17,082 nt of DNA from Bacillota bacterium (GTDB lineage Bacteria > Bacillota > UBA994): positions 1 through 17,082 of the forward strand of contig QLUC01000026.1 of assembly GCA_018725275.1 (NCBI GenBank). Direction: 5' to 3'. Under the pieces are notes generated by a model. The model was not told the origin of the DNA, did not search any database, and was given only the letters and a program-made list of their open reading frames with translations. The position numbers were made by a program, and so were the translations under genes. This document shows, piece by piece, positions 1 through 7,686 of this stretch (position 1 is its first letter; every line of letters starts with the position of its first letter).

Positions 1-56
1 AGATGATTGGCTAATGCAACGGAATAAATGAGAGTGAGAGTAAGGCGCTAGATTGG

Positions 57-317
57 TTGCGCGAGAATCAACGGCGGGTAAGTGCCGAACTGCAGAGAGA
101 ATTTACTGCTCACTTTGCGTTGTCGGTTCTTGATTGGACATCGCTACTGGAGGCACAGTTAGGGCGATGGGACGTGGTTTGGGAAGAGAGTCAGGCGGGA
201 CTCAAAGAGCAGATCGAGACGTTCCAGGAACAAGTAGAGATGGCCCTTGAAGGAAAGATGCAAGTGCAACAAGCGAATGCTACAAACACAGCCTGTCGAA
301 AAAACAGTCGCAGATAA
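57..317 (+). CDS. Uncertain small coiled-coil-like protein, start unclear
   Basis: The frame is open from position 15 to a TAA-terminated end at 317 and encodes a charged, helix-rich polypeptide with many Glu/Gln (for example LKEQIETFQEQVEMALEGK near the C-terminus), as in coiled-coil proteins. No ATG or GTG start exists in frame. The only candidate is TTG at 57, with a weak AAGG about 11 bases upstream. Translation of positions 27-56 also looks protein-like (NESESKALDW), so the true N-terminus may have been lost or frameshifted. I recognise no family. It lies about 75 bp upstream of the Lit-family gene on the same strand. It could be a real small gene, a gene remnant or a chance ORF. Confidence 0.35.
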   Translation: MRENQRRVSAELQREFTAHFALSVLDWTSLLEAQLGRWDVVWEESQAGLKEQIETFQEQVEMALEGKMQVQQANATNTACRKNSRR

Positions 318-393
318 AGGCAGGGGGCGCAGAAAAGGAGATAATGGTGTACAATCAAGGAGGTAGAAGAGGGTAAGTTAGAGGAGGCGTGCT

Positions 394-1095
394 ATGCGCG
401 GTCTGGCTGTCGTACTTGGTGTGTTGTTGGCAATAGCTGTGTTTCTTGCCTGTCTATCAGCGGCACTTCTTTGGGTTAGTTTTGATCGTGCTTTTTATGC
501 CGCGGAGTTCACCGCTTTGGGTGTTCCCGCCGACCTCATGGTTGACTTGCCGACTCTCATGGGCTATACGGAAGTCTTGCTTGATTATTTAAGGGGCGAG
601 GTACCAAGCCCAAACGTGGTAGCGACTGTGCGGGGGCGAAATGGACCGCTCTATGGTGAGCGGGAAGTGCATCATCTCAAGGACGTTAGGGTGCTCATGG
701 CTTTGGCCTTCTTGGTGCGAAACCTTAGCATCGTCTTGGTTTTGGCATTGTCGGCAATGCTCATTGTTATCCGGCAAATTAAAGAGGCAGCAAGGGCGTA
801 TCTGTATGCCGCAGCTGGCATCCTTGCTGTGCTCCTAGCTTTAGTTGTTTTAGTGGCAGTGGATTTCACCCATTATTTTACCGTCTTTCACCTAATCGCC
901 TTCGACAACGACCTGTGGTTGCTTGACCCTGCTACCGAATACTTGATACGCATGGTGCCCGAGCCCTTCTTCATTGCGGCGGCGCGGCGCATTGCGCTAC
1001 TGGCCGTGGGTAAATTTGTGGCCTTAGGCTTAGCGGTCTTAGTGGCGGGTTCTCTTCACGCACATGCTGTTAAAAGAAACAGTCCCAATGCTTAA
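394..1095 (+). CDS. lit: Lit-family (DUF1461/TIGR01906) membrane protein, putative lipoprotein intramolecular transacylase
   Basis: A 233-aa integral membrane protein with a membrane segment at about 5-28, three more at about 100-126, 135-156 and 200-220, and an extracytoplasmic region after the first. Seen directly: an early aromatic FDRAFY block (about 30-35), an ER.VHHLKDV block (89-98, His93/His94) and the strongly conserved-looking FH.IAF.ND.WLLDP block (165-179, His166) followed by MVPE.FF. These match the DUF1461/TIGR01906 family as I know it; members in Enterococcus and Bacillus were shown to be Lit, which moves an acyl chain within diacylglyceryl lipoproteins to give the lyso-form. 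The catalytic role here is inferred. The ATG at 394 is set by GAGGAGG at 381-387, six bases upstream. It is convergent with the DUF401 gene. Confidence 0.8.
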   Translation: MRGLAVVLGVLLAIAVFLACLSAALLWVSFDRAFYAAEFTALGVPADLMVDLPTLMGYTEVLLDYLRGEVPSPNVVATVRGRNGPLYGEREVHHLKDVRVLMALAFLVRNLSIVLVLALSAMLIVIRQIKEAARAYLYAAAGILAVLLALVVLVAVDFTHYFTVFHLIAFDNDLWLLDPATEYLIRMVPEPFFIAAARRIALLAVGKFVALGLAVLVAGSLHAHAVKRNSPNA

Positions 1096-1181
1096 TTCCT
1101 TCTCCATACGTCCCTCTCCTTTGCGGATTGTCTTTTCATCCTGCCCTGAATGTCGGGGTTGTATGTGGTGAGGGTGGTGGC

Positions 1182-2384
1182 TTACATGGCCAATGAAATT
1201 CCTGCCATGGCGATGAGGACCGCGACAAGCGGCCATTTGTACTCGCGGTAAAGCGGCATGATCTTGCACTCGAAGTGAGCAAGGGTTACTACTTGACAGA
1301 GGTGTAGGGGAGAGGCAAAGTACCCCACGAGGGATGAGGAGTAGGCTGCGACTGTGCCAAAGACAACTAAATCAGTGGCAACCATGATCGGGAACAAAAG
1401 GGGCATAGTAAGAGCTATTGCGGATGTGTTTGACGAAGAAAAGAAGCCCACCAGTAGTGGCAAAATAATAAAGAGGGCCTGGGGTGGCAAACCGGTGCGG
1501 AGGAGTTGTTCAATGAGTGGGGGTAAGGATGCTACCTGGACAGTGACAGCCTTAAAAATCATAATGCTGGCACCCGAAGCGATGATGGGGAAATTAAGGC
1601 TGCGATAGAGCAGTCGAGAAATACCATCCAGCGGCACTCCCCCTAGGTAAAGAGCCAAAACCAGTCCCACCAGAAGAGCTACCGGAAGGGGAATATCTAA
1701 GGCGACAGTCAAAGTCAGACTCACCCACATCGGCGAAGTGAATTTAAGGAGTTCGTATATGTCGCGCCTGGTGGCCCGCCGAGCAGTAGGTATGTGGTCT
1801 GGAACCTTGTGGAGGTAGCTATAGTAACCGGCGACCAGCACAGCCACTGCTAGGGGTAGCTGCCAGGCAATGAGAGTGGAAATTTTAACGCCGGTGATGC
1901 TAGTGATTAGGACGAAGGCGGGCATCAGGGGGTAAACAAAGTACCAACCATGGCGGAACAATAAATTGATGGCCGAGAGCCGTTCGGGGGGCAATTCGAG
2001 CTCTGCCCCTAGTTCTCGCACCGTGGGCGCCGACAAAATGGCTCCTCCGGTCACTAAGAGGGAGCCAATGATGGAAGGGACCAACATGATGGTCAGCTTG
2101 GTGCTCCGGAGCACTATTTGTAGCAATTCCACCATGCGCGCGAGGAGCCCAAGTTCTTGCATGACGGCACCAAGCAGGCTGATGAGACCAAGCGCCAGCA
2201 TGAGGTCAATGGCCGCTGGCTCGACTAAGGCCGAGGCTGAAATCTGTATGAGCCTGAGTAATCCCTGGCCTGAGGTCAGGCCGACTAAAACTGCGCCAAT
2301 AAGCAAAGCTAAATACAAGTGCACTTTGCGTTGTACGAGAAAAATGATGGCAACAAACGAGAACGCCAAACCGAGAAGATCCAT
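1182..2384 (-). CDS. DUF401 family integral membrane permease
   Basis: A 400-aa, highly hydrophobic protein with roughly ten or more membrane segments spread over its whole length. It carries features I associate with the DUF401 family of the ion-transporter type: a P.IIGSLLVTGGAILSAP stretch (103-120), the FRHGWYFVYPLMPAF block (143-157) and a late FFSSSNTSAIALTMPLLFP segment that resembles re-entrant or broken-helix regions of carboxylate/ion transporters. The substrate is unknown. The ATG start is supported by GGAAGGAGAA just upstream on the minus strand and by a TATAAT box at 2435-2440. It stands alone on this strand, divergent from dnaE and convergent with the Lit-family gene 87 bp away. 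Family assignment is fairly firm; function is not. Confidence 0.75.
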   Translation of the reverse strand: MDLLGLAFSFVAIIFLVQRKVHLYLALLIGAVLVGLTSGQGLLRLIQISASALVEPAAIDLMLALGLISLLGAVMQELGLLARMVELLQIVLRSTKLTIMLVPSIIGSLLVTGGAILSAPTVRELGAELELPPERLSAINLLFRHGWYFVYPLMPAFVLITSITGVKISTLIAWQLPLAVAVLVAGYYSYLHKVPDHIPTARRATRRDIYELLKFTSPMWVSLTLTVALDIPLPVALLVGLVLALYLGGVPLDGISRLLYRSLNFPIIASGASIMIFKAVTVQVASLPPLIEQLLRTGLPPQALFIILPLLVGFFSSSNTSAIALTMPLLFPIMVATDLVVFGTVAAYSSSLVGYFASPLHLCQVVTLAHFECKIMPLYREYKWPLVAVLIAMAGISLAM

Positions 2385-2434
2385 GGTAGTTCTCCTTCCC
2401 TAACAGGTAACTTTTTGGGAGATGATTTCAATTC

Positions 2435-2440
2435 ATTATA
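2435..2440 (-). promoter_or_regulatory. -10 box of the DUF401 permease promoter
   Basis: Read on the minus strand this is a perfect TATAAT, about 50 bases upstream of the permease ATG. No good -35 is present at 17 bases (GCGAAG), so it may depend on a partial extended -10 (TTG directly before TATAAT) or on an activator. The expected 5' leader is about 45 bases. Confidence 0.5.
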
Positions 2441-2579
2441 CAACGATATCGACAAGTCTTCGCCCATTTTGTTACGGTTGCCATATTATTTTTGCCGGCA
2501 TGGGGACATCAGACTGGGCATATCTATAGAGGCCATAGTTAGTGCGCACAAGTCTGATTTTAGTGCAAGAACTCCGACT

Positions 2580-2649
2580 CTGCTGTAGCGCCGGCACAAA
2601 AACCGGCGACTTCGTGAGGGTCGGCGTGCCATGTCACGCCGCTACGCAG
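2580..2649 (+). ncRNA. Cloverleaf-forming sequence upstream of dnaE
   Basis: A closing helix of ten pairs with one bulged T (2580-2590 with 2640-2649) encloses three arms that abut with no unpaired junction bases. Arm A pairs 2591-2594 with 2603-2606 (CCGG/CCGG, 8-base loop). Arm B pairs 2607-2610 with 2620-2623 (CGAC/GTCG, plus a possible T-G pair). Arm C pairs 2624-2628 with 2635-2639 (GCGTG/CACGC, 6-base loop). It starts 180 bases upstream of the dnaE ATG. It lacks tRNA landmarks. It may be a leader RNA, an independent small RNA, or a dispersed palindromic DNA repeat; the strand is given as that of dnaE by inference. Confidence 0.45.
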
Positions 2650-2759
2650 TGGAATCAAGTTTGGAGTTGTTGTCAACAATAGAGGTTCTGCGCACAAGGA
2701 AACGCGTCGGTAGTGGCGAATGATTAAGGGGAAGTGTTTTGGCTAGGAGGCTCCGTTAG

Positions 2760-5700
2760 ATGGATTTTGTGCATCTGCATTTACATACTGAGTACAGCTT
2801 ATTAGATGGGTTTACGAAAATAGATAGTCTCGTCAAGCATGCTAAGCGTCTTGGTCAAAGGTCGGTCGCCATAACGGACCATGGCAACATGCACGGAGTT
2901 ATCGAATTTTACCGCGCCGCGAAGAAAGAAGGCCTTAAACCAATTATTGGGTGTGAGGTCTATGTGGCCACACGCACCCGCCGCGACCGCGAGGCAAAAG
3001 TCGATGCTGATTCGTACCACTTGGTACTTTTGGCTACTGATGAGGTTGGCTACAAGAATCTCATCAACATGGTCAGTGCAAGTTACCTTGAAGGTTTCTA
3101 CTACCGCCCACGGGTAGATTGGGAACTCTTAGAGGCACATTCCGCTGGGTTGATTGCGCTCAGCGCCTGCCTTGGCGGCGAAATACCTCAACGGATTATG
3201 CAAAACGATCACCGCGGCGCGCGGGAGGTAGCCCTGCGCTTGGCCACCGCATTCCCCGATCGCTTCTATCTAGAATTGCAGGAGCATGGTTTGCCCGAAC
3301 AGAAACAGGTCAATCTCGCCTTGGTGACTCTAGCACAAGAGCTATCCCTGCCCTTGGTGCTCACTAATGATGCTCATTATGTCACCGAGGGTGATTATGC
3401 TGCCCATGATGTGCTCTTGTGTGTGCAAATGGCCAAGACGATTAACGACCCAAGCCGTCTGCGCTTTGTCCCCCAGTTTCATGTCACGACGGCCGAAGAG
3501 CTGCTAGCTCGTATACCATACCTGCCGCACGACCTCCTCCGCGAGGCCGTAGCGAATACGGTGCGCATTGCAGATAGGTGCAATGTCGAGTTTAGTTTCG
3601 ATCAAGTGCACCTGCCACAGTTTGAGATTCCGGAGGGCTACACCGAGCAGTCCTATTTGGAAAAGATTTGTCGGGACAAAATTCATTGGCGCTATCCTAA
3701 TCCGAGTGCGCAGGTGCTAGAGCGCCTGGCGCTAGAGTTAGATATTCTCGGGCAGGCCGGGTATGCAGGTTACATGTTGATTGTCCAAGATTTTACCAGT
3801 TTCGCACGGGGGCAGGGCATTCCCGTCGGCCCAGGCCGGGGCTCCGCCGTCGGTTCAATTGTGGCGTATATCTTAGGTATTACCGACCTTGACCCCTTGC
3901 CCTATGACCTGTTGTTTGAGCGTTTCTTGCATCTTGAGCGCATTACCATGCCGGATATCGACATAGACTTTTGTTATGAACGTCGCGATGAGGTTATTAA
4001 GTATGTCACCGACAAGTATGGCTCCGACAATGTTTGTCAAATTGTTACTTTCGGTACGTTAGGCGCCAGGGCCGCAGTGCGTGATGTAGCCCGGACGATG
4101 GCCGTGCCGCTGCCTGAGGTGGACCGGATTATCAAGTTTGTCCCAGAGGAACTTAACATTACTATTAAGGAAGCGCTTGAAAAGTCCCAAGAATTGTCCG
4201 CCCTCTACCAAGCGGATGCGCGCGTCAAGGAGCTCTTAGACTTTGCGCTAGCCCTCGAAGGGATGCCTAGACATATTTCAGTTCATGCTGCTGGGGTGGT
4301 TATTGCCCCTTACCCGCTCAGAACGCTCATCCCGCTGGCGAAATCAGGCCAAGCGGTCATCACCCAGTTTGATATGGATACCGTGATGGAGCTTGGCTTG
4401 CTTAAAATGGATTTTTTGGGGCTACGCACCCTCACGGTCATTCGTGATTGCCTGGCTAACATCAAGGAAAAGAGCGGGCATATTGTAGATTTTTCGCGTC
4501 TAGGTTATGAGGATGCCGATACTTACGCTATGATTGCTAAAGGTGAAACGCTGGGTGTTTTTCAGCTGGAGGGTGGCGGCATGCGCAACTTCTTCTCCAA
4601 GCTGCGCCCGACTTGTTTTGAGGATGTGGTGGCCGGTATTTCACTCTTTCGTCCGGGGCCGATGGAACAAATACCCCGTTACTTGGAAGGGCGCGAGCGT
4701 CCAGGGGCCATTGAGTATGCCGATCCGCGCTTAGAGCCGATACTCAAGGTGACCTACGGCTGCCTTGTCTACCAGGAGCAAGTGCAACGCATCTTCCGCG
4801 AATTAGCCGGATACTCTCTGGGAAGAGCGGACGTGGTGCGCCGGGCCATGGCCAAGAAAAAACCTGAGGTCATGGCTCTGGAGAGGGATTATTTCTTAAA
4901 TGGTATTGTCGACGAGGAAAGTGGGAGAAAAATCGTACCGGGCGCCTTAGCCCAGGGCGTGGAGCGAGAAGTTGCTAACGGCATTTTTGATCTCATGGCA
5001 GAGTTTGCCAAGTACGCCTTTAACAAGTCGCATGGGGCTGGGTATGCGGTGCTTGCCTATCAGACAGCCTACCTCAAGTGTCATTACCCGCGGGAGTTTT
5101 TGGCGGCTTTGCTCTCCTCGGTCACCGGCAATACCGATAAATTGCAGCTCTATTTAGAGGAATGCCGGCGGCTTAGTATCACGGTGCTTCCGCCCGACAT
5201 CAATGAGAGCGAGGCCAATTTCGGGGTGAGCGGCGATGCCATTCGGTTCGGATTGGCCGCCGTCAAGAATGTCGGCACCAAGGTCATTGAGCCAATCGGC
5301 AGGCATAGGAAGGCGGGAAGGTACAGCGACCTATATGATTTCCTCCTCAGAGTTAACGAAGGGGTTACCACCCGCCGCACTGTGGAGTACCTCATTCGCG
5401 CTGGGGCCATGGCTTCGCTGGGTTTGAATCGCCGTCAGCTCTTAGAAATCATGGAAGAATGCTTCGAAAAGGTGGCTAAGGAGAAACGGCAGCGCGAGAC
5501 GGGCCAAATTTCGTTGTTTGAAGTTTTTGGGGAGGCTGAGACCGGTAAAGCACAAATTAGCGTGCCGCAGATTGCTGACTTTTCTATGGGCGAAATCCTC
5601 GAGATGGAGAAGGAATTGCTTGGTTTTTTTGTTTCCGGACATCCCCTGGACGCCTATGCCTCCGTCCTCAAGAAGCACGGCAAGCAATCCATCGGTATGC

Positions 5701-6224
5701 TTAGCGAATTAGAGGAAAAGAGCGAAGTCACTGTCGCCGGGATGATTAATGACACTAGGGTCATCATTACCAAGGCGGGAAAGCGCATGGCTTTCGCCCA
5801 AGTAGAGGATTTTGGCGGCACAATCGAGGCGGTTTTCTTCCCGCAAATTTTTGAAAAGCAAGGCGAGCAAATCGCGGCGGGTCGCGTGGTAATGTTGCGA
5901 GGAACCATTTCCAAGCGCGATGAACGCCTTTCGCTGGCCGTCAATGAAATGAAGCTTTTGGCGCTAGAGAACGACGGTCTTGGTGAGCGGCAGGAGCCAC
6001 AAAAAGTCTGTTTGCGCGTAGGTCTAAAGGAGAGGTCACTGCTCGAAGAATTGCGGGGCATATTGCGGAAAAGTCCCGGATCTGTGCCTGTGCAACTACA
6101 GATCGGTGAGGCCACGGTGCAAGTGGACAGTAGCCTGTATGTAGCGGTCAGCACCAGTCTAACTGAGGAGTTAGTAAGAGCACTGGGTTCGTCCAACGTG
6201 GACGTAAAATGGAGGTGTCTATGA
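2760..6224 (+). CDS. dnaE: DNA polymerase III subunit alpha (DnaE)
   Basis: The replicative polymerase, 1154 aa, close to the usual length (about 1160 in E. coli). The N-terminal PHP domain (about 1-270) begins HLHLHTEYSLLDG and retains the metal-ligand pattern: His7/His9, DHGNMHG, GCEVYVA and TNDAHY. The palm carries PGRGSAVGS and PDIDIDF (398-404; Asp401 and Asp403) plus Asp551 in LKMDFLGL, the three catalytic acids. A helix-hairpin-helix region lies near 835-900, an internal clamp-binding motif QISLF at 916-920, and the OB fold near 985-1065. The start is set by AGGAGG at 2745-2750, nine bases upstream. Its stop overlaps the next ATG (ATGA), so translation is probably coupled. The dnaE-pfkA neighbourhood is typical of Bacillota. 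Confidence 0.98.
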   Translation: MDFVHLHLHTEYSLLDGFTKIDSLVKHAKRLGQRSVAITDHGNMHGVIEFYRAAKKEGLKPIIGCEVYVATRTRRDREAKVDADSYHLVLLATDEVGYKNLINMVSASYLEGFYYRPRVDWELLEAHSAGLIALSACLGGEIPQRIMQNDHRGAREVALRLATAFPDRFYLELQEHGLPEQKQVNLALVTLAQELSLPLVLTNDAHYVTEGDYAAHDVLLCVQMAKTINDPSRLRFVPQFHVTTAEELLARIPYLPHDLLREAVANTVRIADRCNVEFSFDQVHLPQFEIPEGYTEQSYLEKICRDKIHWRYPNPSAQVLERLALELDILGQAGYAGYMLIVQDFTSFARGQGIPVGPGRGSAVGSIVAYILGITDLDPLPYDLLFERFLHLERITMPDIDIDFCYERRDEVIKYVTDKYGSDNVCQIVTFGTLGARAAVRDVARTMAVPLPEVDRIIKFVPEELNITIKEALEKSQELSALYQADARVKELLDFALALEGMPRHISVHAAGVVIAPYPLRTLIPLAKSGQAVITQFDMDTVMELGLLKMDFLGLRTLTVIRDCLANIKEKSGHIVDFSRLGYEDADTYAMIAKGETLGVFQLEGGGMRNFFSKLRPTCFEDVVAGISLFRPGPMEQIPRYLEGRERPGAIEYADPRLEPILKVTYGCLVYQEQVQRIFRELAGYSLGRADVVRRAMAKKKPEVMALERDYFLNGIVDEESGRKIVPGALAQGVEREVANGIFDLMAEFAKYAFNKSHGAGYAVLAYQTAYLKCHYPREFLAALLSSVTGNTDKLQLYLEECRRLSITVLPPDINESEANFGVSGDAIRFGLAAVKNVGTKVIEPIGRHRKAGRYSDLYDFLLRVNEGVTTRRTVEYLIRAGAMASLGLNRRQLLEIMEECFEKVAKEKRQRETGQISLFEVFGEAETGKAQISVPQIADFSMGEILEMEKELLGFFVSGHPLDAYASVLKKHGKQSIGMLSELEEKSEVTVAGMINDTRVIITKAGKRMAFAQVEDFGGTIEAVFFPQIFEKQGEQIAAGRVVMLRGTISKRDERLSLAVNEMKLLALENDGLGERQEPQKVCLRVGLKERSLLEELRGILRKSPGSVPVQLQIGEATVQVDSSLYVAVSTSLTEELVRALGSSNVDVKWRCL

Positions 6225-6685
6225 AAGAAATCGTAATCAGGCAGCTTGCCGAGCGCGGCGTAGAACTAATGGATATTGCCGAGTTAGTCAGGGAATTGCA
6301 GCGGCCCTACAGTCCGAATCTTACGCCGGAGGTTTGTCTGTCCATGGTTGGGGCCGTATTAGAAAAACGCGAAGTCCAGCACAGTATCCTCGTGGGCATA
6401 GCCCTAGACACTATGGCTGAAGACGGAAATATGCTTGAGCCTCTGCGCTCCATCGTGGTGGAGGATGAGCCGCTTTTTGGCGTAGACGAGATCTTAGCCC
6501 TCGGAATCACCAATGTTTATGGGACGATTGGCCTCACTAATTTTGGGTACTTGGACAAGGTCAAACCAGGTATTTTGCGCGTGCTCAATAATCATCCCGA
6601 GAAAGTGCACACATTTTTGGATGATATAGTAGCCGGGATTGCTGCGGCTGCGTCCGCACGCATAGCGCACAATATATTTAAGTAA
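6221..6685 (+). CDS. pgpA: Phosphatidylglycerophosphatase A-like protein (YutG type)
   Basis: A 154-aa protein that in this family removes phosphate from phosphatidylglycerol-phosphate to give phosphatidylglycerol. Seen: an N-terminal helical region (1-90) typical of the Bacillus YutG branch, then the PgpA core with LGITNVYGTIGLTNFGYLDK (94-113) and the acidic HTFLDDIVAGIAAAA block (130-144), whose Asp134/Asp135 probably bind metal. The ATG at 6209 would add four residues but has no ribosome binding site; ATG 6221 follows GGAGGT (6211-6216) and overlaps the dnaE stop as ATGA, so I chose it. The YutG branch is less well tested biochemically than E. coli PgpA, so the reaction is inferred from family. 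Confidence 0.85.
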   Translation: MKEIVIRQLAERGVELMDIAELVRELQRPYSPNLTPEVCLSMVGAVLEKREVQHSILVGIALDTMAEDGNMLEPLRSIVVEDEPLFGVDEILALGITNVYGTIGLTNFGYLDKVKPGILRVLNNHPEKVHTFLDDIVAGIAAAASARIAHNIFK

Positions 6686-6718
6686 GGATATTTGTTGAGA
6701 GAAGGGGCAGGGATAATT

Positions 6719-7678
6719 ATGAGGAGGATTGGGGTGCTCACGAGCGGCGGCGATGCGCCGGGAATGAATGCCGCCATTAGAGCCGTGGCACGTAAGGGTC
6801 TACATGAAGGCTGTGAAGTGGTAGGCATACGCCGTGGCTATGCCGGTCTCATCGCGGGTGATTTGTTTAACCTCGACCGGGGTGCGGTAGCAGATGCTAT
6901 TCATCGCGGGGGCACCTTGCTCCGCACAGCGCGTTCACCGGAATTTATGACTGAGGCGGGTTTTCAGCGCGCCATCGCTGTGCTCCGGGAACACGATGTA
7001 GATGGGCTTGTGGTCATCGGGGGCGATGGTTCGCTACAGGGCGCAGAGAAACTGTATGACAGTGGGATTATGACGGTGGGTATTCCGGGGACTATAGATA
7101 ATGATATCCCGGGAACAGAGGAGTGCCTAGGGTTTGACACCGCAGTGAACACTGCAGTCGAGGCCATGGATCGCATCCGCGATACCGCGACATCGCATGA
7201 GAGAACCTTTGTCATCGAAGTTATGGGGCGTAATTCCGGGCAACTTGCGGTGGCCGCGGGCCTTGCGGCAGGCGCGGAGTCGATTTTGGTGCCTGAAGTA
7301 CCCCTAGCGCTGGAGGAAATATGCGCTAGACTGAGTCGCGGACAGCAGCGAGGCAAGCTCTACAGCCTTATCGTAGTCTGTGAGGGGGTAGGGACAGGGT
7401 TTGCTGTGGGCGATTATGTGGCCAAGTGTTCCGGCCTAGACACTCGCGTGACGGTGTTAGGGCATGTGCAAAGGGGAGGAACGCCTAGCGCCCGCGACCG
7501 CATGTTAGCCAGCCAAATGGGTGCGATGGCTGTAGAATTGTTGCAGGCTGGCCGGGGCGGGGTTATGGTGGGAGTGAAATTGGGGAGAGTGGTTCCTATG
7601 TCCATTGCGGAGGCTCTTAGCAGTGGCTCTAATTTTAGGCATGATTTGTACAAGCTTGCAGCGATTTTAGCGCAGTAG
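6719..7678 (+). CDS. pfkA: ATP-dependent 6-phosphofructokinase
   Basis: Converts fructose 6-phosphate and ATP to fructose 1,6-bisphosphate, the committed step of glycolysis. With the ATG at 6719 the protein is 319 aa, the classic bacterial length, and residues align with Bacillus PfkA numbering without gaps: GGD at 10-12, Arg72, GGDGS (101-105), PGTIDND (123-129, catalytic Asp127), Arg162, Arg171, Glu222, Arg243, His249, Arg252. Gly104 and Gly124 indicate ATP rather than pyrophosphate as donor. The allosteric site residues Arg21, Arg25, Arg54, Arg154, Glu187, Arg211 and Lys213 are all present, so ADP/PEP regulation is likely. The TTG at 6692 would add nine residues and is unlikely. pyk, the frequent next gene, is absent. 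Confidence 0.97.
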   Translation: MRRIGVLTSGGDAPGMNAAIRAVARKGLHEGCEVVGIRRGYAGLIAGDLFNLDRGAVADAIHRGGTLLRTARSPEFMTEAGFQRAIAVLREHDVDGLVVIGGDGSLQGAEKLYDSGIMTVGIPGTIDNDIPGTEECLGFDTAVNTAVEAMDRIRDTATSHERTFVIEVMGRNSGQLAVAAGLAAGAESILVPEVPLALEEICARLSRGQQRGKLYSLIVVCEGVGTGFAVGDYVAKCSGLDTRVTVLGHVQRGGTPSARDRMLASQMGAMAVELLQAGRGGVMVGVKLGRVVPMSIAEALSSGSNFRHDLYKLAAILAQ

Positions 7679-7686
7679 GAGGCCGG

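Larger units (their letters stand above)
2385..2759. other. Divergent intergenic region between the permease and dnaE, rich in repeats
   Basis: This 375-bp stretch holds no credible gene. An ORF at 2319-2588 lacks a ribosome binding site and overlaps the permease start. It contains the permease -10 box; an 8-bp inverted repeat (ATCAGACT 2508-2515 with AGTCTGAT 2551-2558); a four-helix cloverleaf (2580-2649); a 13-bp palindrome (TTGTTG T CAACAA, 2667-2679); and a 10-bp direct repeat TGCGCACAAG at 2543-2552 and 2689-2698. I could not pick a convincing sigma-A promoter for dnaE. The dnaE ribosome binding site AGGAGG is at 2745-2750. Confidence 0.6.

Noticed and set aside
1144..1158. Intrinsic terminator between the Lit-family gene and DUF401
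   Set aside because: CCCTGA/TCGGGG gives only six pairs including a G-T and is followed by TTGTATGT rather than a T run.
1966..2403. 145-aa plus-strand ORF
   Set aside because: Antisense to the DUF401 permease, with a repetitive Met/Ser-rich translation typical of shadows of membrane protein genes.
2585..2645. tRNA-His(GTG) gene
   Set aside because: The cloverleaf has GTG (2614-2616) in a 7-base loop, but U33 is C, the T-loop has six bases without TTC, there is no variable loop, and the acceptor/D-arm linker is absent.
5654..6196. 180-aa ORF antisense to dnaE
   Set aside because: Shadow of the dnaE reading frame; low-complexity Ser/Thr/Pro-rich translation and no binding site.
6719..7678. 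Pyrophosphate-dependent phosphofructokinase
   Set aside because: Gly104 and Gly124 are the ATP-type residues; PPi enzymes have Asp and Lys there.
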